The notes: generated from the sequence alone by a model not told the origin. DNA of 64,000 nt from Pachyseris speciosa (GCA_016490735.1 JAEMWC010001213.1:159691-223690), one strand, 5' to 3'; shown: positions 1 to 8,423, counted from the stretch's first letter. Numbers and translations are program-made.

Positions 1-177
1 AAGATGTATCTGATCATAATAAACCAATGGTTCCATAATCAGATGCATGAACAATGTTGTCTTTCCAGATCCAGAATTACCAGCTAATAACATTCTAAAT
101 GTATCTTTTGGCATATACGGATACAACTGTCTGAATGAATTCTTTAAACCCTGAATATCATAATTAGGGATTTCCAT
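1..177 (-). CDS. Packaging ATPase (FtsK/HerA type), N-terminal part
   Basis: The complement reads 59 codons from an ATG at 177 to the window edge. It opens with MEIPNYDIQGLKNSFRQLYP and contains a Walker A P-loop, AGNSGSGKTT, at about residues 34-43. Polinton and adenovirus-related packaging ATPases have this short N-terminal segment followed closely by the P-loop; they pump DNA into the capsid. Only the N-terminus is visible, so Walker B and the arginine finger cannot be checked. The gene is divergent from the ORF starting at 214, with 36 bp between the two start codons, so the spacer must hold both promoters. Confidence 0.8.
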   Translation of the reverse strand, partial: MEIPNYDIQGLKNSFRQLYPYMPKDTFRMLLAGNSGSGKTTLFMHLIMEPLVYYDQIHL

Positions 178-197
178 ATGTAAATAGTTTAGATTAG

Positions 198-216
198 TCT
201 AACACAATTGTATATG
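198..216 (+). promoter_or_regulatory. Start-site motif TCTAACACAATNNTATATG, copy 1
   Basis: The 19-base string from 198 to the ATG at 214-216 is identical, apart from two bases, to the string at 1698-1716 in front of the capsid gene. In both the final ATG is the start codon. It is probably a core promoter or initiator of structural genes. It also argues that translation of this ORF starts at ATG 214, not at the upstream in-frame TTG at 208. Confidence 0.5.
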
Positions 217-789
217 GATATAGAACGTATGAAAAGGCTTCTTAAAAGTGGAATTGAAGCTGGAAATAAAACTAGAGAAGTTCGTGAGGTTATCAAGACT
301 TATGAAAATAGAAAACAGGATGCATATGATACAACATCAGAATTGCTGAAACCCTCTATTGATGTCCAGAAGAGTGTGAAAGAAAGTGTTGACAAAAAAC
401 AGGATGAAGTTATTGAACAGTTGAAAAAGAATCAAAAAGCCTTGACATCTGGTTTTGAAGATCTTATGCTATTAAACACGTTACCTGAATCAGTACCTAT
501 GAAAACAACATTACCAATTGATTACAAACCTAAAATGATGACTGAAACAGAACCAAAGTATAAGTCAAATCTTGACAAAGGTTTCTCACTTGATGAGGTC
601 AAGGTATTACAGGAATATGAATTGTCTCCTCCAACAACAATTTTAAATAGGATAATGGATGGTACAATCAACATCGATGAGTATAAAAGAAATATTGGTG
701 AAATAACCAAAGATGTTGGAAGAAAAAAGCTCATCTATCAACAACAAAAGAAAACAGGGATAAAAACAAAGAAAAGATATATCATTTGA
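214..789 (+). CDS. Coiled-coil protein of the Polinton, probably the 5' part of a broken gene
   Basis: 191 aa from ATG 214. The first 90 residues are charged and helical (KSVKESVDKKQDEVIEQLKK), consistent with a coiled coil. The rest is polar, with a lysine-rich end. I do not recognise a domain. Its place beside the ATPase and before the capsid genes suggests a virion or assembly protein. It ends at TGA 787-789, overlapping an open reading frame shifted by -1 that begins upstream in a lysine-rich stretch. The two may be one gene split by a deletion, a base-call error or a programmed shift. Confidence 0.55.
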   Translation: MDIERMKRLLKSGIEAGNKTREVREVIKTYENRKQDAYDTTSELLKPSIDVQKSVKESVDKKQDEVIEQLKKNQKALTSGFEDLMLLNTLPESVPMKTTLPIDYKPKMMTETEPKYKSNLDKGFSLDEVKVLQEYELSPPTTILNRIMDGTINIDEYKRNIGEITKDVGRKKLIYQQQKKTGIKTKKRYII

Positions 790-1079
790 CTCAAAGGATC
801 AAATTACTGCAAAAGTACCGAAAAAGAATTGACGCCGTTGAGGAAGGTGCACAAACTATTGGTTCAGGCATGGGAAGGAGAAGAGGTGCAATGGGTTCAA
901 GGGATGCATTTTTGGATGACATGCTTTCAAGACTACAGTTACTTGGTGGATCTATTTCAGCCGGCAACAACAGCAGAAATGTTCAAAATGAATTCACAAA
1001 AATATTGCATACATTGAACAGACTGGGAATCCTGAAAACCGGTGAGTTGAATAAAATAATGATGAAATATCTAATGTAA
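786..1079 (+). pseudogene. Continuation ORF in the -1 frame, glycine/arginine-rich then helical
   Basis: A 97-codon frame (TQRIKLLQKYRKRIDAVEEG) is open upstream to at least 720 and overlaps the previous ORF. It has no credible ATG near its start; the first internal Met is about 28 codons in, before an Arg-rich GRRRG segment. The lack of a start and the overlap suggest it is the downstream part of the 214-789 gene, not a separate gene. Function unknown. Confidence 0.5.
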
Positions 1080-1081
1080 AA

Positions 1082-1435
1082 GTATATGACAGAAAACTTA
1101 TCGGTTTCGATTCAAAATTAGTTTCAGCCACAGAATATGGAACAAATCTACCTGATATTACAAGAGGAGTAGATGAAATTTATATCAATTGTGATATGGT
1201 GATAGATAGCATTGTTGATGGAAATAGCACAAATACAATCGCAGTAATTCCAGTCACAGATCTCGTTAGAAGTTTACCTTTCACTTACAAACCTCGTTTT
1301 CTTTCATGGAATCCTGTCTCAACACACACAATCAGCTCAATACGTTTTTATGTCACTGATTCTTCTAGAGCTCCAGTCGATTTAAATGGGATAGATTGGT
1401 ATATTGAGTTATTCTTGAGAGGTGTGGAATTATAA
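1082..1435 (+). pseudogene. C-terminal fragment of a capsid-type (penton-like?) protein
   Basis: The frame is open from 1055 to TAA 1435 and the credible protein begins near 1082, without an early ATG. The end (SIRFYVTDSSRAPVDLNG... then WYIELFLRG) is a strand-rich pattern that I associate with the C-terminus of beta-sandwich capsid-associated proteins in metazoan Polintons. This assignment is from memory and is tentative. The N-terminal two thirds expected of such a protein are absent. The preceding ORF lies in yet another frame, so this may be the third piece of a decayed gene or the remnant of a deleted minor capsid (penton) gene. Confidence 0.45.
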
Positions 1436-1448
1436 AACCTAATAGTGT

Positions 1449-1691
1449 ATGAAACGGTTTGAGTTTAAAAAATATGAACAACATGGTGAAGGTATCGTGA
1501 CTGATATGATCAAAACAGCTGGAAAAAAAGCAGCAACAACAATTGGTGAACATGCTGGCAAAAAAGCTGGTGACAAAATCATAGAACTTTTGAAAAAGAG
1601 AAAAAGTGGAAACAAGAGTGGAACTGAGAGTGTGAGCCAGACTGGTGGTTTAATCAAAAGAAAGAGAGGGCGACCGCGTAAAATAAAATAA
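1449..1691 (+). CDS. Small basic protein with AT-hook-like tail
   Basis: 80 aa from ATG 1449, 13 bp after the previous stop. The composition is strongly basic, with a central helical KKAGDKIIELLKKRKSGNK region and a C-terminal KRKRGRPRK motif typical of AT-hook minor-groove binding and nuclear localisation. A DNA-condensing core protein, analogous to adenovirus pVII or pX, is a reasonable inference from size, charge and position just before the capsid gene. Homology is not shown. Confidence 0.6.
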   Translation: MKRFEFKKYEQHGEGIVTDMIKTAGKKAATTIGEHAGKKAGDKIIELLKKRKSGNKSGTESVSQTGGLIKRKRGRPRKIK

Positions 1692-1697
1692 CTTTTA

Positions 1698-1716
1698 TCT
1701 AACACAATAATATATG
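1698..1716 (+). promoter_or_regulatory. Start-site motif TCTAACACAATNNTATATG, copy 2
   Basis: Matches the copy at 198-216 at 17 of 19 positions and ends in the ATG of the capsid gene. Shorter relatives, TCTAACTTATATG at 4383 and TCTAACATATATG at 6179, also sit in intergenic gaps of the element. Confidence 0.5.
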
Positions 1717-2997
1717 TCAAACTATCGTGACTCAAAATATATCGAAAGATATGAAGATGTAGTGTTCGAACTAGAGACAGCACTTAATACTGTAGTAGCA
1801 AACGATGCTCATCAGAGGAAAACAGGTTACCGTTTCGTTGTTGATAACAGTGGAGAGACTACACCATTTGACTGGTATAATGCCCGTTTCAATGTTATTT
1901 TCAAAGAAAATAAGCTTGCAGATGGAGCTAACATTGCTGCTGCAGATCGAAATGGTATTGTTAATTCAGTTCACGCTCTTATAAACACTATTAATGTGAA
2001 AATGATTGGTATTGATGTTTATGAATGCCGAGACGCTAACCAGGCCACAAATATTAAGTCATTGCTTGAGTATTCACAGGGTTATGTTGTAAGTCAGGGA
2101 ACCAATGAGTTCTTCTATCTTGACACCAGCAGAGGTGCTGAAAACAGAGTGGCACAAGCTGCTTATAACAAAGGATTCTCAGATCGTAAAGCTTTACTTG
2201 ATGGTGGTGGTGAAGTAAATGCAGAGATAGCATTGAACAGATACGGTTTTTTCAAGAGCTTTTGGGATGAACTTATGCCAAACTCAAAAATAGAGTTGAA
2301 CCTAACACTTGAGAGTGATGACAATATGATTTGGCAAGCTTCAGATGCATGTCGTGTGGTACTAACTAAATTCCAGCTAATTGTTCCTCGTATTATTTTT
2401 AATTCTACGGGAAAGTCCTTATACATGGGCAAGTATCTTGACAACAGAAAGTGGACTTACATGAGAGAGATGGTTGAGAGAGGCAATTCAACAAGACAAC
2501 AGACTGCCAATTTCCGTATTTCCACAGGAATAAACAAACCCAGGCATGTTTTTGTATTCATCATTAATGATGCAAGTGATGCATCTCAGACAGCCAATAA
2601 ATTCTTGTACAACACATTTTCAGTTGTAAATAACCAAACTTTGACTGATTGTTATCTTGAAGTTGGCAGTGGTAATGATTATCCAGAGGTTCATTATAAA
2701 CCCTCAACTGAACCAACAAGAGTATTCAGAGATGTTTTGAAATATGTTCAAGCTGTAAATGATTTCAGTGAAAGTACCCTTCTTAACAGGGGCAACTTCG
2801 GTACAATATTCCCTTTCATTTATTTTGATTTGACGAAACAGAAACAGGATATCAAAGATGGAATGACAAAACTGACTTTCAAATACACTTTGAGTGCTGC
2901 AACAAATGATGATTACAGTGTGTATGCACTGGTCCTCTATGAGCAGGATATTGAGATGAGAAAGACTGATGGAAAATTAATTCTGAGATCAATGTAA
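1714..2997 (+). CDS. Major capsid protein candidate (double jelly-roll, hexon-like)
   Basis: Intact 427-aa ORF from ATG 1714. It is the longest structural ORF, between the basic protein and the protease, where Polintons encode the capsid. The sequence is rich in beta-strand stretches separated by polar loops. Examples are FDWYNARFNVIFKENKLADG at about 52-71, an ANQATNIKSLLEYS segment near 105-120, and a C-terminal YALVLYEQDIEMRKTDGK. There are no membrane segments and little cysteine. Polinton capsid proteins assemble pseudo-hexameric capsomers; 427 aa is on the short side for the family. The assignment rests on context and general resemblance, not on a visible catalytic motif. A minor capsid protein is the alternative. 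Confidence 0.65.
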   Translation: MSNYRDSKYIERYEDVVFELETALNTVVANDAHQRKTGYRFVVDNSGETTPFDWYNARFNVIFKENKLADGANIAAADRNGIVNSVHALINTINVKMIGIDVYECRDANQATNIKSLLEYSQGYVVSQGTNEFFYLDTSRGAENRVAQAAYNKGFSDRKALLDGGGEVNAEIALNRYGFFKSFWDELMPNSKIELNLTLESDDNMIWQASDACRVVLTKFQLIVPRIIFNSTGKSLYMGKYLDNRKWTYMREMVERGNSTRQQTANFRISTGINKPRHVFVFIINDASDASQTANKFLYNTFSVVNNQTLTDCYLEVGSGNDYPEVHYKPSTEPTRVFRDVLKYVQAVNDFSESTLLNRGNFGTIFPFIYFDLTKQKQDIKDGMTKLTFKYTLSAATNDDYSVYALVLYEQDIEMRKTDGKLILRSM

Positions 2998-3073
2998 ATT
3001 AAATTAAATAAATTAAATAATTAAATTAATTGATTGTTTGTATTAAATACAATTTAGTATAAACATATATTAT

Positions 3074-4387
3074 ATGACTACTTATCATCCACATGGTGTG
3101 AGACTATCAAAAGGTCAGAAACAAAAGCTAGCAAAAGCTTATGCAACAAATTCACCTGTAACAATAAGGTTGACGCATAGTGAATTGTCTGGAAATGATC
3201 AACTAATGTTGACTAAGAGACAAATCAACAAACTGATTAAATCAAGTAGATCAGGAAAAGGTTCAGACATCAAGATATCAAAAAATCAAATCAGAAAAGC
3301 CGTTGTAGAAGGAGGTTCTCTTTGGTCCAGTCTTTTTTCACTTGGAACAAGACTATTGCCTTATGCAGGTAAAGCAGTAGCTAAAGCGGCTCCAGCATTG
3401 GCTACAGGTGCTCTTTCTTCATTAGCAAGTCTCGGTGTTGATAAACTATTTGGGAAGAAACAAAGTGGAGGATTTCTTATTCCTAATGCCAATTTATCCC
3501 AATTATTGAATGTAGGAAATTTATTGAATACGAGACAGATGGCAGATATTATTCAAAAAATGCAGTATGGTGGAGACGTTGTTATCAAACCAACAAAAGC
3601 GCAGACTGGAAAGGGTATTGGAACAATACTCGCCAGTATTGGAATTCCTTTGGCCATAGAAGCAATTAGAAAATTAACTGGAAAAGGATTGCATGTTGAA
3701 AGCAGCCGTCCAAGACGGTCATTACCAGTTCATGTTCCAGATTCCATTGCAAAAACTAAAAGTGGTGGGAAACATGCTATGATTCCATGGCAATCCCCTC
3801 CTGTTTTTGGTACATGGGATAACCCAATAGGCATGGGAATGAAAAAAAAAAAGAAAAACCAAAGGAAAAGGACTTCTACTGGGCAAAAACAGTCCATTCA
3901 ATTCAATCCCGATACTAGGAACCATTTTGTAAATAAACCCTTATCCAACTTTGATTTAATCAATTGGGTGAAACAACTTGGAATAAAACATTTTAGAGGA
4001 GTATTTTCAAGAGACAATATGCCGAGACAAATAAAAAAGAATGAATGTGGGATAGTCAATCTTGATTCCAAAATTGGACCTGGTACTCATTGGGTTTGTT
4101 ATAGGAATTTCAAAAATGATAAATACTGTGAATACTTCGACTCTTTCGGTTTAATGATGCCAACAGAAGTTCAAATGTATATGGCTGCAAGCGGGAAACA
4201 ACTTGAATACTCTGGTGATGAGATACAAGAAAGGGAATCAGTATTATGTGGATATTGGTGTTTATACTATCTTCTCGAGAGACAAAAAGGCAGATCGATT
4301 CTGAACACAATACATAATGCTGATTTTGATCCCACAGACACAAGTGTTAATCACAGGTTCATCATGAATTATTTCAAGAATATCTAA
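3074..4387 (+). CDS. pVI-like minor capsid domain fused to adenain-like cysteine protease
   Basis: 437 aa from ATG 3074. Residues 1-90 are basic and helical. Residues about 90-125 are small and hydrophobic (LLPYAGKAVAKAAPALATGA), like the membrane-active helix of adenovirus pVI. Another helix lies near 180-205 and ends at LTGKG, which fits the adenain cleavage pattern (M/I/L)xGx-G. A KKKKKNQRKR linker leads into the protease at about 285-437. Its motifs are PGTHWVCYR (catalytic His), CEYFDSFG (Asp) and ERESVLCGYWC (Gln-Glu region and nucleophile Cys), the order of Ulp1/adenain peptidases that mature virions. In many relatives the two parts are separate genes; here the frame is continuous with no internal start at the junction. 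Apparently intact. Confidence 0.82.
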   Translation: MTTYHPHGVRLSKGQKQKLAKAYATNSPVTIRLTHSELSGNDQLMLTKRQINKLIKSSRSGKGSDIKISKNQIRKAVVEGGSLWSSLFSLGTRLLPYAGKAVAKAAPALATGALSSLASLGVDKLFGKKQSGGFLIPNANLSQLLNVGNLLNTRQMADIIQKMQYGGDVVIKPTKAQTGKGIGTILASIGIPLAIEAIRKLTGKGLHVESSRPRRSLPVHVPDSIAKTKSGGKHAMIPWQSPPVFGTWDNPIGMGMKKKKKNQRKRTSTGQKQSIQFNPDTRNHFVNKPLSNFDLINWVKQLGIKHFRGVFSRDNMPRQIKKNECGIVNLDSKIGPGTHWVCYRNFKNDKYCEYFDSFGLMMPTEVQMYMAASGKQLEYSGDEIQERESVLCGYWCLYYLLERQKGRSILNTIHNADFDPTDTSVNHRFIMNYFKNI

Positions 4388-4399
4388 CTTATATGTATA

Positions 4400-4558
4400 A
4401 TGGTGAAATCATATTGTGTTAAACAGAAGAAAGTCACTGAATGTGTACCAGGAAGTGAAAGATATCAGAAGACTAAAAATGGTCGAACTGTGATGAAATG
4501 TACTTGTGCTGAGTGTGGAATAACAAAGACTAACTTTGTCAGAAATCGGGGAAACTAA
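4400..4558 (+). CDS. Small zinc-ribbon-like protein (52 aa)
   Basis: Short ORF with ATG 4400 and TAA 4556-4558, starting MVKSYCVKQKKVTECV. It has a conserved-looking core with KTKNGRTVMKCTCAECG. The layout resembles tiny DUF5679-type proteins of viruses and bacteria, in which two CxxC knuckles surround a KTKNGR motif. Here the first knuckle reads CVKQ, so one ligand has been lost, but a later Cys at residue 15 could substitute. It follows the protease by 13 bp and a TCTAAC motif. The family assignment is from memory; function unknown. Confidence 0.6.
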   Translation: MVKSYCVKQKKVTECVPGSERYQKTKNGRTVMKCTCAECGITKTNFVRNRGN

Positions 4559-4561
4559 TTA

Positions 4562-4581
4562 GCCCGTCTGAAGGGGCGGGC
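4562..4581 (+). promoter_or_regulatory. GC-rich hairpin between small zinc protein and PLA2 gene
   Basis: GCCCG (4562-4566) pairs with CGGGC (4577-4581) across a 10-base loop. It lies within a GC-rich 40-bp gap that stands out from the AT-rich gaps elsewhere in the element. Only 21 bp separate it from ATG 4603. It could be a terminator or leader structure; no function is shown. Confidence 0.35.
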
Positions 4582-4602
4582 ATACTAGATTCGGCCGCAG
4601 AT

Positions 4603-5241
4603 ATGGCACTAACAGGATTTTTGGAACATGGAGTCCCTTATTTAGCAAAGAAAGGTGTAGAAATGGGAAGATATTATGCTTCTGAAGCAATGAGAAATCC
4701 AAAGCTGCAAAAGCAATTGATTGATAAAGGACTTTCCCTCACAAAGCCTATAATTACAAAGGTTGGGTCAGAAGCTTTAAAACAACTCTCAACAAAAGTG
4801 AGACCAAATATTCGTTACAAAACAGATATCAAAGGATTAGATTATGGCGGTGCTATTGACATTCATAAGGTTATTGGCAAGCTTCCTAAACCGAAAAGTG
4901 GATGGACACCCGGAAAGTATAAATACATGGGACCTTATAATCCCCTCGATAAACAGTTAGAGTATGATAAAAACACAGGTGAGGTCACAAAATGGTATGT
5001 CCAACCTTACAACAAGGTAGATGAAATAGCAGCATATCACGATATATGTTATGATATGGGAAAAAATAAAGGTGATTGTGACAAAACAATGGTCGAGTCA
5101 CTTGATCTAATACCATATGGTGAGATGCCAAAATGGGGTCAAACAGCCAGATTCTTAATTGACAAAAAACAGAAATTAGGTCTTGGTGTTTCAAAAAACG
5201 GAAAAAGCCGTCGAGTGAAGAAAACTGGCAAGAAAAACTAG
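4603..5241 (+). CDS. PLA2-like capsid-associated protein
   Basis: 212 aa from ATG 4603. The N-terminal 75 residues are helical and amphipathic. A phospholipase A2-like core runs from about 100 to 175. Its Ca-loop reads YMGPYNPLD, and its catalytic helix DEIAAYHDICYD has the His-Asp pair; a downstream GDCDKTMV fits the supporting helix. Parvovirus VP1 and Polinton/adintovirus PLA2 domains share this layout and are thought to breach endosomal membranes. The C-terminus is Lys/Arg-rich and overlaps the open frame of the integrase by about 80 bp in a different phase. Confidence 0.8.
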   Translation: MALTGFLEHGVPYLAKKGVEMGRYYASEAMRNPKLQKQLIDKGLSLTKPIITKVGSEALKQLSTKVRPNIRYKTDIKGLDYGGAIDIHKVIGKLPKPKSGWTPGKYKYMGPYNPLDKQLEYDKNTGEVTKWYVQPYNKVDEIAAYHDICYDMGKNKGDCDKTMVESLDLIPYGEMPKWGQTARFLIDKKQKLGLGVSKNGKSRRVKKTGKKN

Positions 5242-6158
5242 CTGATGAATTACATGCACCCATAAAACGAAATTTCACTCGGCGGCGTGTGATTGTGAAT
5301 AAAATTGATGAAATATGGGCAAGTGATCTAGTTGAAATGCAACAGTTCAGTAAATGGAATAAAGGTTATCGATATCTTCTTATGGTCATTGATGTCTTCA
5401 GCAAATATGGTTGGATTGTCCCATTGAAGGATAAGAAAGGTGAATCTGTCACTGAAGCATTCAAATCAATATTTTAGGAAGGCAGAAAACCACAGTATTT
5501 ATGGGTCGACAAGGGAAAAGAGTTTTACAACAAACACTTGAAGGACTTGCTAGAGAAACATAGTGTACAGATGTACTCAACTGAGAATGAAGAGAAGTCA
5601 TCAGTAGTTGAAAGATGGAATAGGACAATTAAATCCAAAATGTGGAAGCAGTTCACTGTTCAAGGTAATACACAGTATTTAGACATGTTACCAAAATTAG
5701 TGAAACAGTATAATAATACCAAACATTCAAGCACAAAGATGACACCCGTTGAAGCATCTGATAAGAGGAATGAAGGAACTGTTAACTTCAATTTGTATGG
5801 TGATATGAAAACATTAAAACAGAAACCGAAATTCAAAATAGGTGACAAGGTCCGAATATCTAAGTATAAACGGAATGTGTTCGACAAGGGCTATACACCA
5901 AATTGGACTGAAGAAGTGTTTACAGTTGATAAAATCCAATACACTAATCCAATCACTTACAAACTAAAAGATCTTAGAGGAGAAGATATTGAAGGGAGTT
6001 TTTATGAAGCTGAATTATTGAAAGCCAGACAGGATGTATTCCGTATTGATAAAGTCATTCGCAGAGATTACAAGAAGAAACAAGCTTTGGTGAAGTGGAA
6101 GGGTTACAGTGACGAATTTAACAGTTGGATACCGTTCAAGGATTTAAAAGACATATGA
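5163..6158 (+). pseudogene. Retroviral-type integrase with chromodomain, interrupted
   Basis: Frame open from 5163 to 6158 except for TAG 5475-5477. The rve core contains DEIWASDLVEM (first Asp), LLMVIDVFSKYGW, YLWVDKGKEFYN (second Asp) and EKSSVVERWNRTIKSKMW (Glu), giving the D,D,E triad. A basic SH3-like region follows (KFKIGDKVRISKYKR). A chromodomain closes the protein (IDKVIRRDYKKKQALVKWKG then FNSWIPF). This is the Polinton c-integrase that inserts the element. No ATG opens the frame: the first in-frame candidate is GTG 5289, inside the core. The N-terminal frame overlaps the PLA2 C-terminus, so initiation is unclear. The stop falls between the first two catalytic Asp residues, so no full enzyme can be made. 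Confidence 0.88.
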
Positions 6159-6319
6159 AATTGTTTTAAGAGAAAATTATCTAACATATATGTGAAGGAG
6201 ACCTACAGTATATCTGTTATTTGCTATTATATGTAGCCAAGAATATTATTATTCCTGACTATATTTAAACACAGGTCGAAAATGAATTAAAAAATAAATT
6301 AATATAATATAATATACAA

Positions 6320-7147
6320 ATGCAAAAATATTCCTACGATAACAAAGAATTAGATGTGTCAATAGACTGTTATGTTGATGATAAAAATAACGTTTGGTTC
6401 AGAGGAAGAGACATTGCTAAAATTCTTGACTATAAAAATCCACAAAGAGCAATCAGAGATTATGTTGTATCGGATGATAAAATCTTAAGAGACCACAAAA
6501 TCAGCATAAATTCACGGGGGACAAAAATGGTCCCTCGTGCTGAGGCCACTGATTCACGGGGGACAAAAATGGTCCCTCGTGCTGAGACCCCCGAAAAAAC
6601 TTTCAAATGTTTCTTCATAAATGAATCAGGATTTTATTCACTAATACTGTCCTCTAAAAAACAAGAAGCTGTAAAATTCAAACATTGGGTTACATCAAAA
6701 GTATTGCCATCAATCAGGAAACAGGGATATTACAAACGGTTCAATGATAGAAGCAATAATATGCTTTTAATTGAAAGTGAAAATGATCTGCACTGCAAGA
6801 TTGTATCATTCATCAGAAAAAAATATGAAGATGCTTTAATGATTGTCGGTCTAGGTGAAAATCAAATAAGCTCAAATATGAGAATCAGAAGTTATAACAA
6901 AGGATATATGGCTGGTCAGTGTGATTTAATGCTGTTGAATCCCACTAGAAAATACAATGCTCTTTGTCTTGAATTTAAAAGCCCTACTGGTGTGTATCAA
7001 GTATCGGACAAACAAGTTAATATGAAGCAAATGTATGAGAAAAATAAGTGCAAATACATTATGAGTGATTGTTTCGAAGATTTAATTTATGAAATAACCA
7101 AGCACTTGGAAGAAAGCAAATTATACTTATCACGAAGGAAGATTTAA
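6320..7147 (+). CDS. Bro-N domain protein with C-terminal PD-(D/E)xK-like nuclease
   Basis: 275 aa from ATG 6320. Residues 1-60 (VWFRGRDIAKILDYKNPQRA) and about 95-135 (FINESGFYSLILSSKK, FKHWVTSKVLPSIRKQGYY) form a split Bro-N domain, known as a DNA-binding module of large DNA viruses and phages. Between the halves sits a 14-residue tandem repeat (SRGTKMVPRAEATD, two copies). The C-terminal half has GYMAGQCDLMLLNPTRKYNA then LCLEFKSPTG, the D...ExK spacing of VRR-NUC/Holliday-resolvase-like nucleases. The fold call is mine. A role in element replication or resolution is plausible. The ORF looks intact. Confidence 0.72.
   Translation: MQKYSYDNKELDVSIDCYVDDKNNVWFRGRDIAKILDYKNPQRAIRDYVVSDDKILRDHKISINSRGTKMVPRAEATDSRGTKMVPRAETPEKTFKCFFINESGFYSLILSSKKQEAVKFKHWVTSKVLPSIRKQGYYKRFNDRSNNMLLIESENDLHCKIVSFIRKKYEDALMIVGLGENQISSNMRIRSYNKGYMAGQCDLMLLNPTRKYNALCLEFKSPTGVYQVSDKQVNMKQMYEKNKCKYIMSDCFEDLIYEITKHLEESKLYLSRRKI
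6511..6594 (+). repeat. 42-bp tandem repeat inside the Bro-N gene
   Basis: Two units start at 6511 and 6553. The first 34 bases of each (TTCACGGGGGACAAAAATGG...) are identical and the rest diverges. Each unit contains GGGAC-aaaaat-GGTCCC, able to form a hairpin. The unit is a multiple of three, so the protein frame is preserved, and it lies exactly between the two halves of the Bro-N domain. Confidence 0.85.
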
Positions 7148-7193
7148 AAGAAAATTAAATTGATATAAAAATAAAATATAGTATATATATTAT

Positions 7194-7427
7194 ATGGAAA
7201 ATAAAAATGTTAAAAGAGGTCGTGGAAGGCCTAGAGTTCTCAGTGATGAGGAAAGAAAAAAACACAAGACTACCTATATGCTAAATAAAGAATGGTACTG
7301 TAACATATGTAAGACAGGACGTAACTACACAATGGCAGGGAAATCTTGTCATATTAAAACAAAAAAACATCAAAAAATATTCTTCAATAATTACAATTCA
7401 AAAGGATCCAGTAATTGGATCAATTGA
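7194..7427 (+). CDS. Small zinc-finger protein with AT-hook
   Basis: 77 aa from ATG 7194, preceded by an AT-rich TATATATTATATG start region like other genes of the element. The N-terminus carries RGRGRPR (AT-hook). A single zinc finger follows: WYCNICKTGRNYTMAGKSCH then HIKTKKH, giving C-x2-C...H-x4/5-H. Probably a DNA-binding accessory protein. The last codons run into the 5' copy of the 503-bp duplication. Confidence 0.6.
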   Translation: MENKNVKRGRGRPRVLSDEERKKHKTTYMLNKEWYCNICKTGRNYTMAGKSCHIKTKKHQKIFFNNYNSKGSSNWIN

Positions 7428-8423
7428 ATTCTCAACCATATTTAAACGCAGACGGAAATGTATTAAAGAAATAATAACTATAGATACATTATAAATGGAA
7501 AAAATTATCGAAACTAGTAGTAATATGGACAAGAAAAGTCTCCAAAAATTGAGCAAATCTAAGCTAATCGAATTGCTGTTGAAGCAGCAGAAAAAGCCTA
7601 AAGTTATTATAGTCGATGACACAAAACCTGTACCTAAACCAAGAACAAGACCAATTCCCACCCCAAGGACGAAAAGACCAACTGTGAAAGAATTGGTTGA
7701 TTATTTTGAGAGGAAAAGATTACCAGCTCCACCTGCTGAATGGTTGGAAGAAATAGAACAATTGAAAAAGAGACCAATTCCCGCCCCAAGAGCCAAAAAG
7801 CCTGTGCCGGTTCCAACACCCAGAACAAAAATAGAGCAAACAGAGAAAGCTCTAAAAGGTTTCACAAAATCTTTTGAAATCAGTATAAAAAATAACAAAG
7901 ACCCGCTTGCGCAACTGCAACTGCAATTGAATTCTCAACCATATTTAAACGCAGACGGAAATGTATTAAAGAAATAATAACTATAGATACATTATAAATG
8001 GAAAAAATTATCGAAACTAGTAGTAATATGGACAAGAAAAGTCTCCAAAAATTGAGCAAATCTAAGCTAATCGAATTGCTGTTGAAGCAGCAGAAAAAGC
8101 CTAAAGTTATTATAGTCGATGACACAAAACCTGTACCTAAACCAAGAACAAGACCAATTCCCACCCCAAGGACGAAAAGACCAACTGTGAAAGAATTGGT
8201 TGATTATTTTGAGAGGAAAAGATTACCAGCTCCACCTGCTGAATGGTTGGAAGAAATAGAACAATTGAAAAAGAGACCAATTCCCGCCCCAAGAGCCAAA
8301 AAGCCTGTGCCGGTTCCAACACCCAGAACAAAAATAGAGCAAACAGAGAAAGCTCTAAAAGGTTTCACAAAATCTTTTGAAATCAGTATAAAAAATAACA
8401 AAGACCCGCTTGCGCAACTGCAA
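7421..8423 (+). repeat. 503-bp tandem duplication over the polymerase start
   Basis: 7421-7920 and 7924-8423 repeat with a period of 503 bp. The start ATGs are at 7495 and 7998, the encoded 142 N-terminal residues are identical in the two copies, and flanking non-coding bases match too. Near-identity implies a recent event. The junction reads GCGCAACTGCAACTGCAATTG, a short CTGCAA direct repeat consistent with slippage or microhomology-mediated repair. Confidence 0.92.
7495..7977 (+). pseudogene. Truncated duplicate of the polymerase N-terminus
   Basis: 160 codons. The first 142 equal the N-terminus of the downstream polymerase, including the proline/arginine repeats (PKPRTRPIPTPRTK). The frame then reads 18 codons of duplicated intergenic DNA to TAA 7975-7977. 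It arose from the tandem duplication. It would encode only the N-terminal tail, with no exonuclease or polymerase motif. Confidence 0.85.

Noticed and set aside
208..213. TTG start extending the 214-789 protein by two residues
   Set aside because: The conserved 19-base motif places the ATG at 214 in the same position as the capsid gene start; TTG starts are not expected in an animal nucleus.
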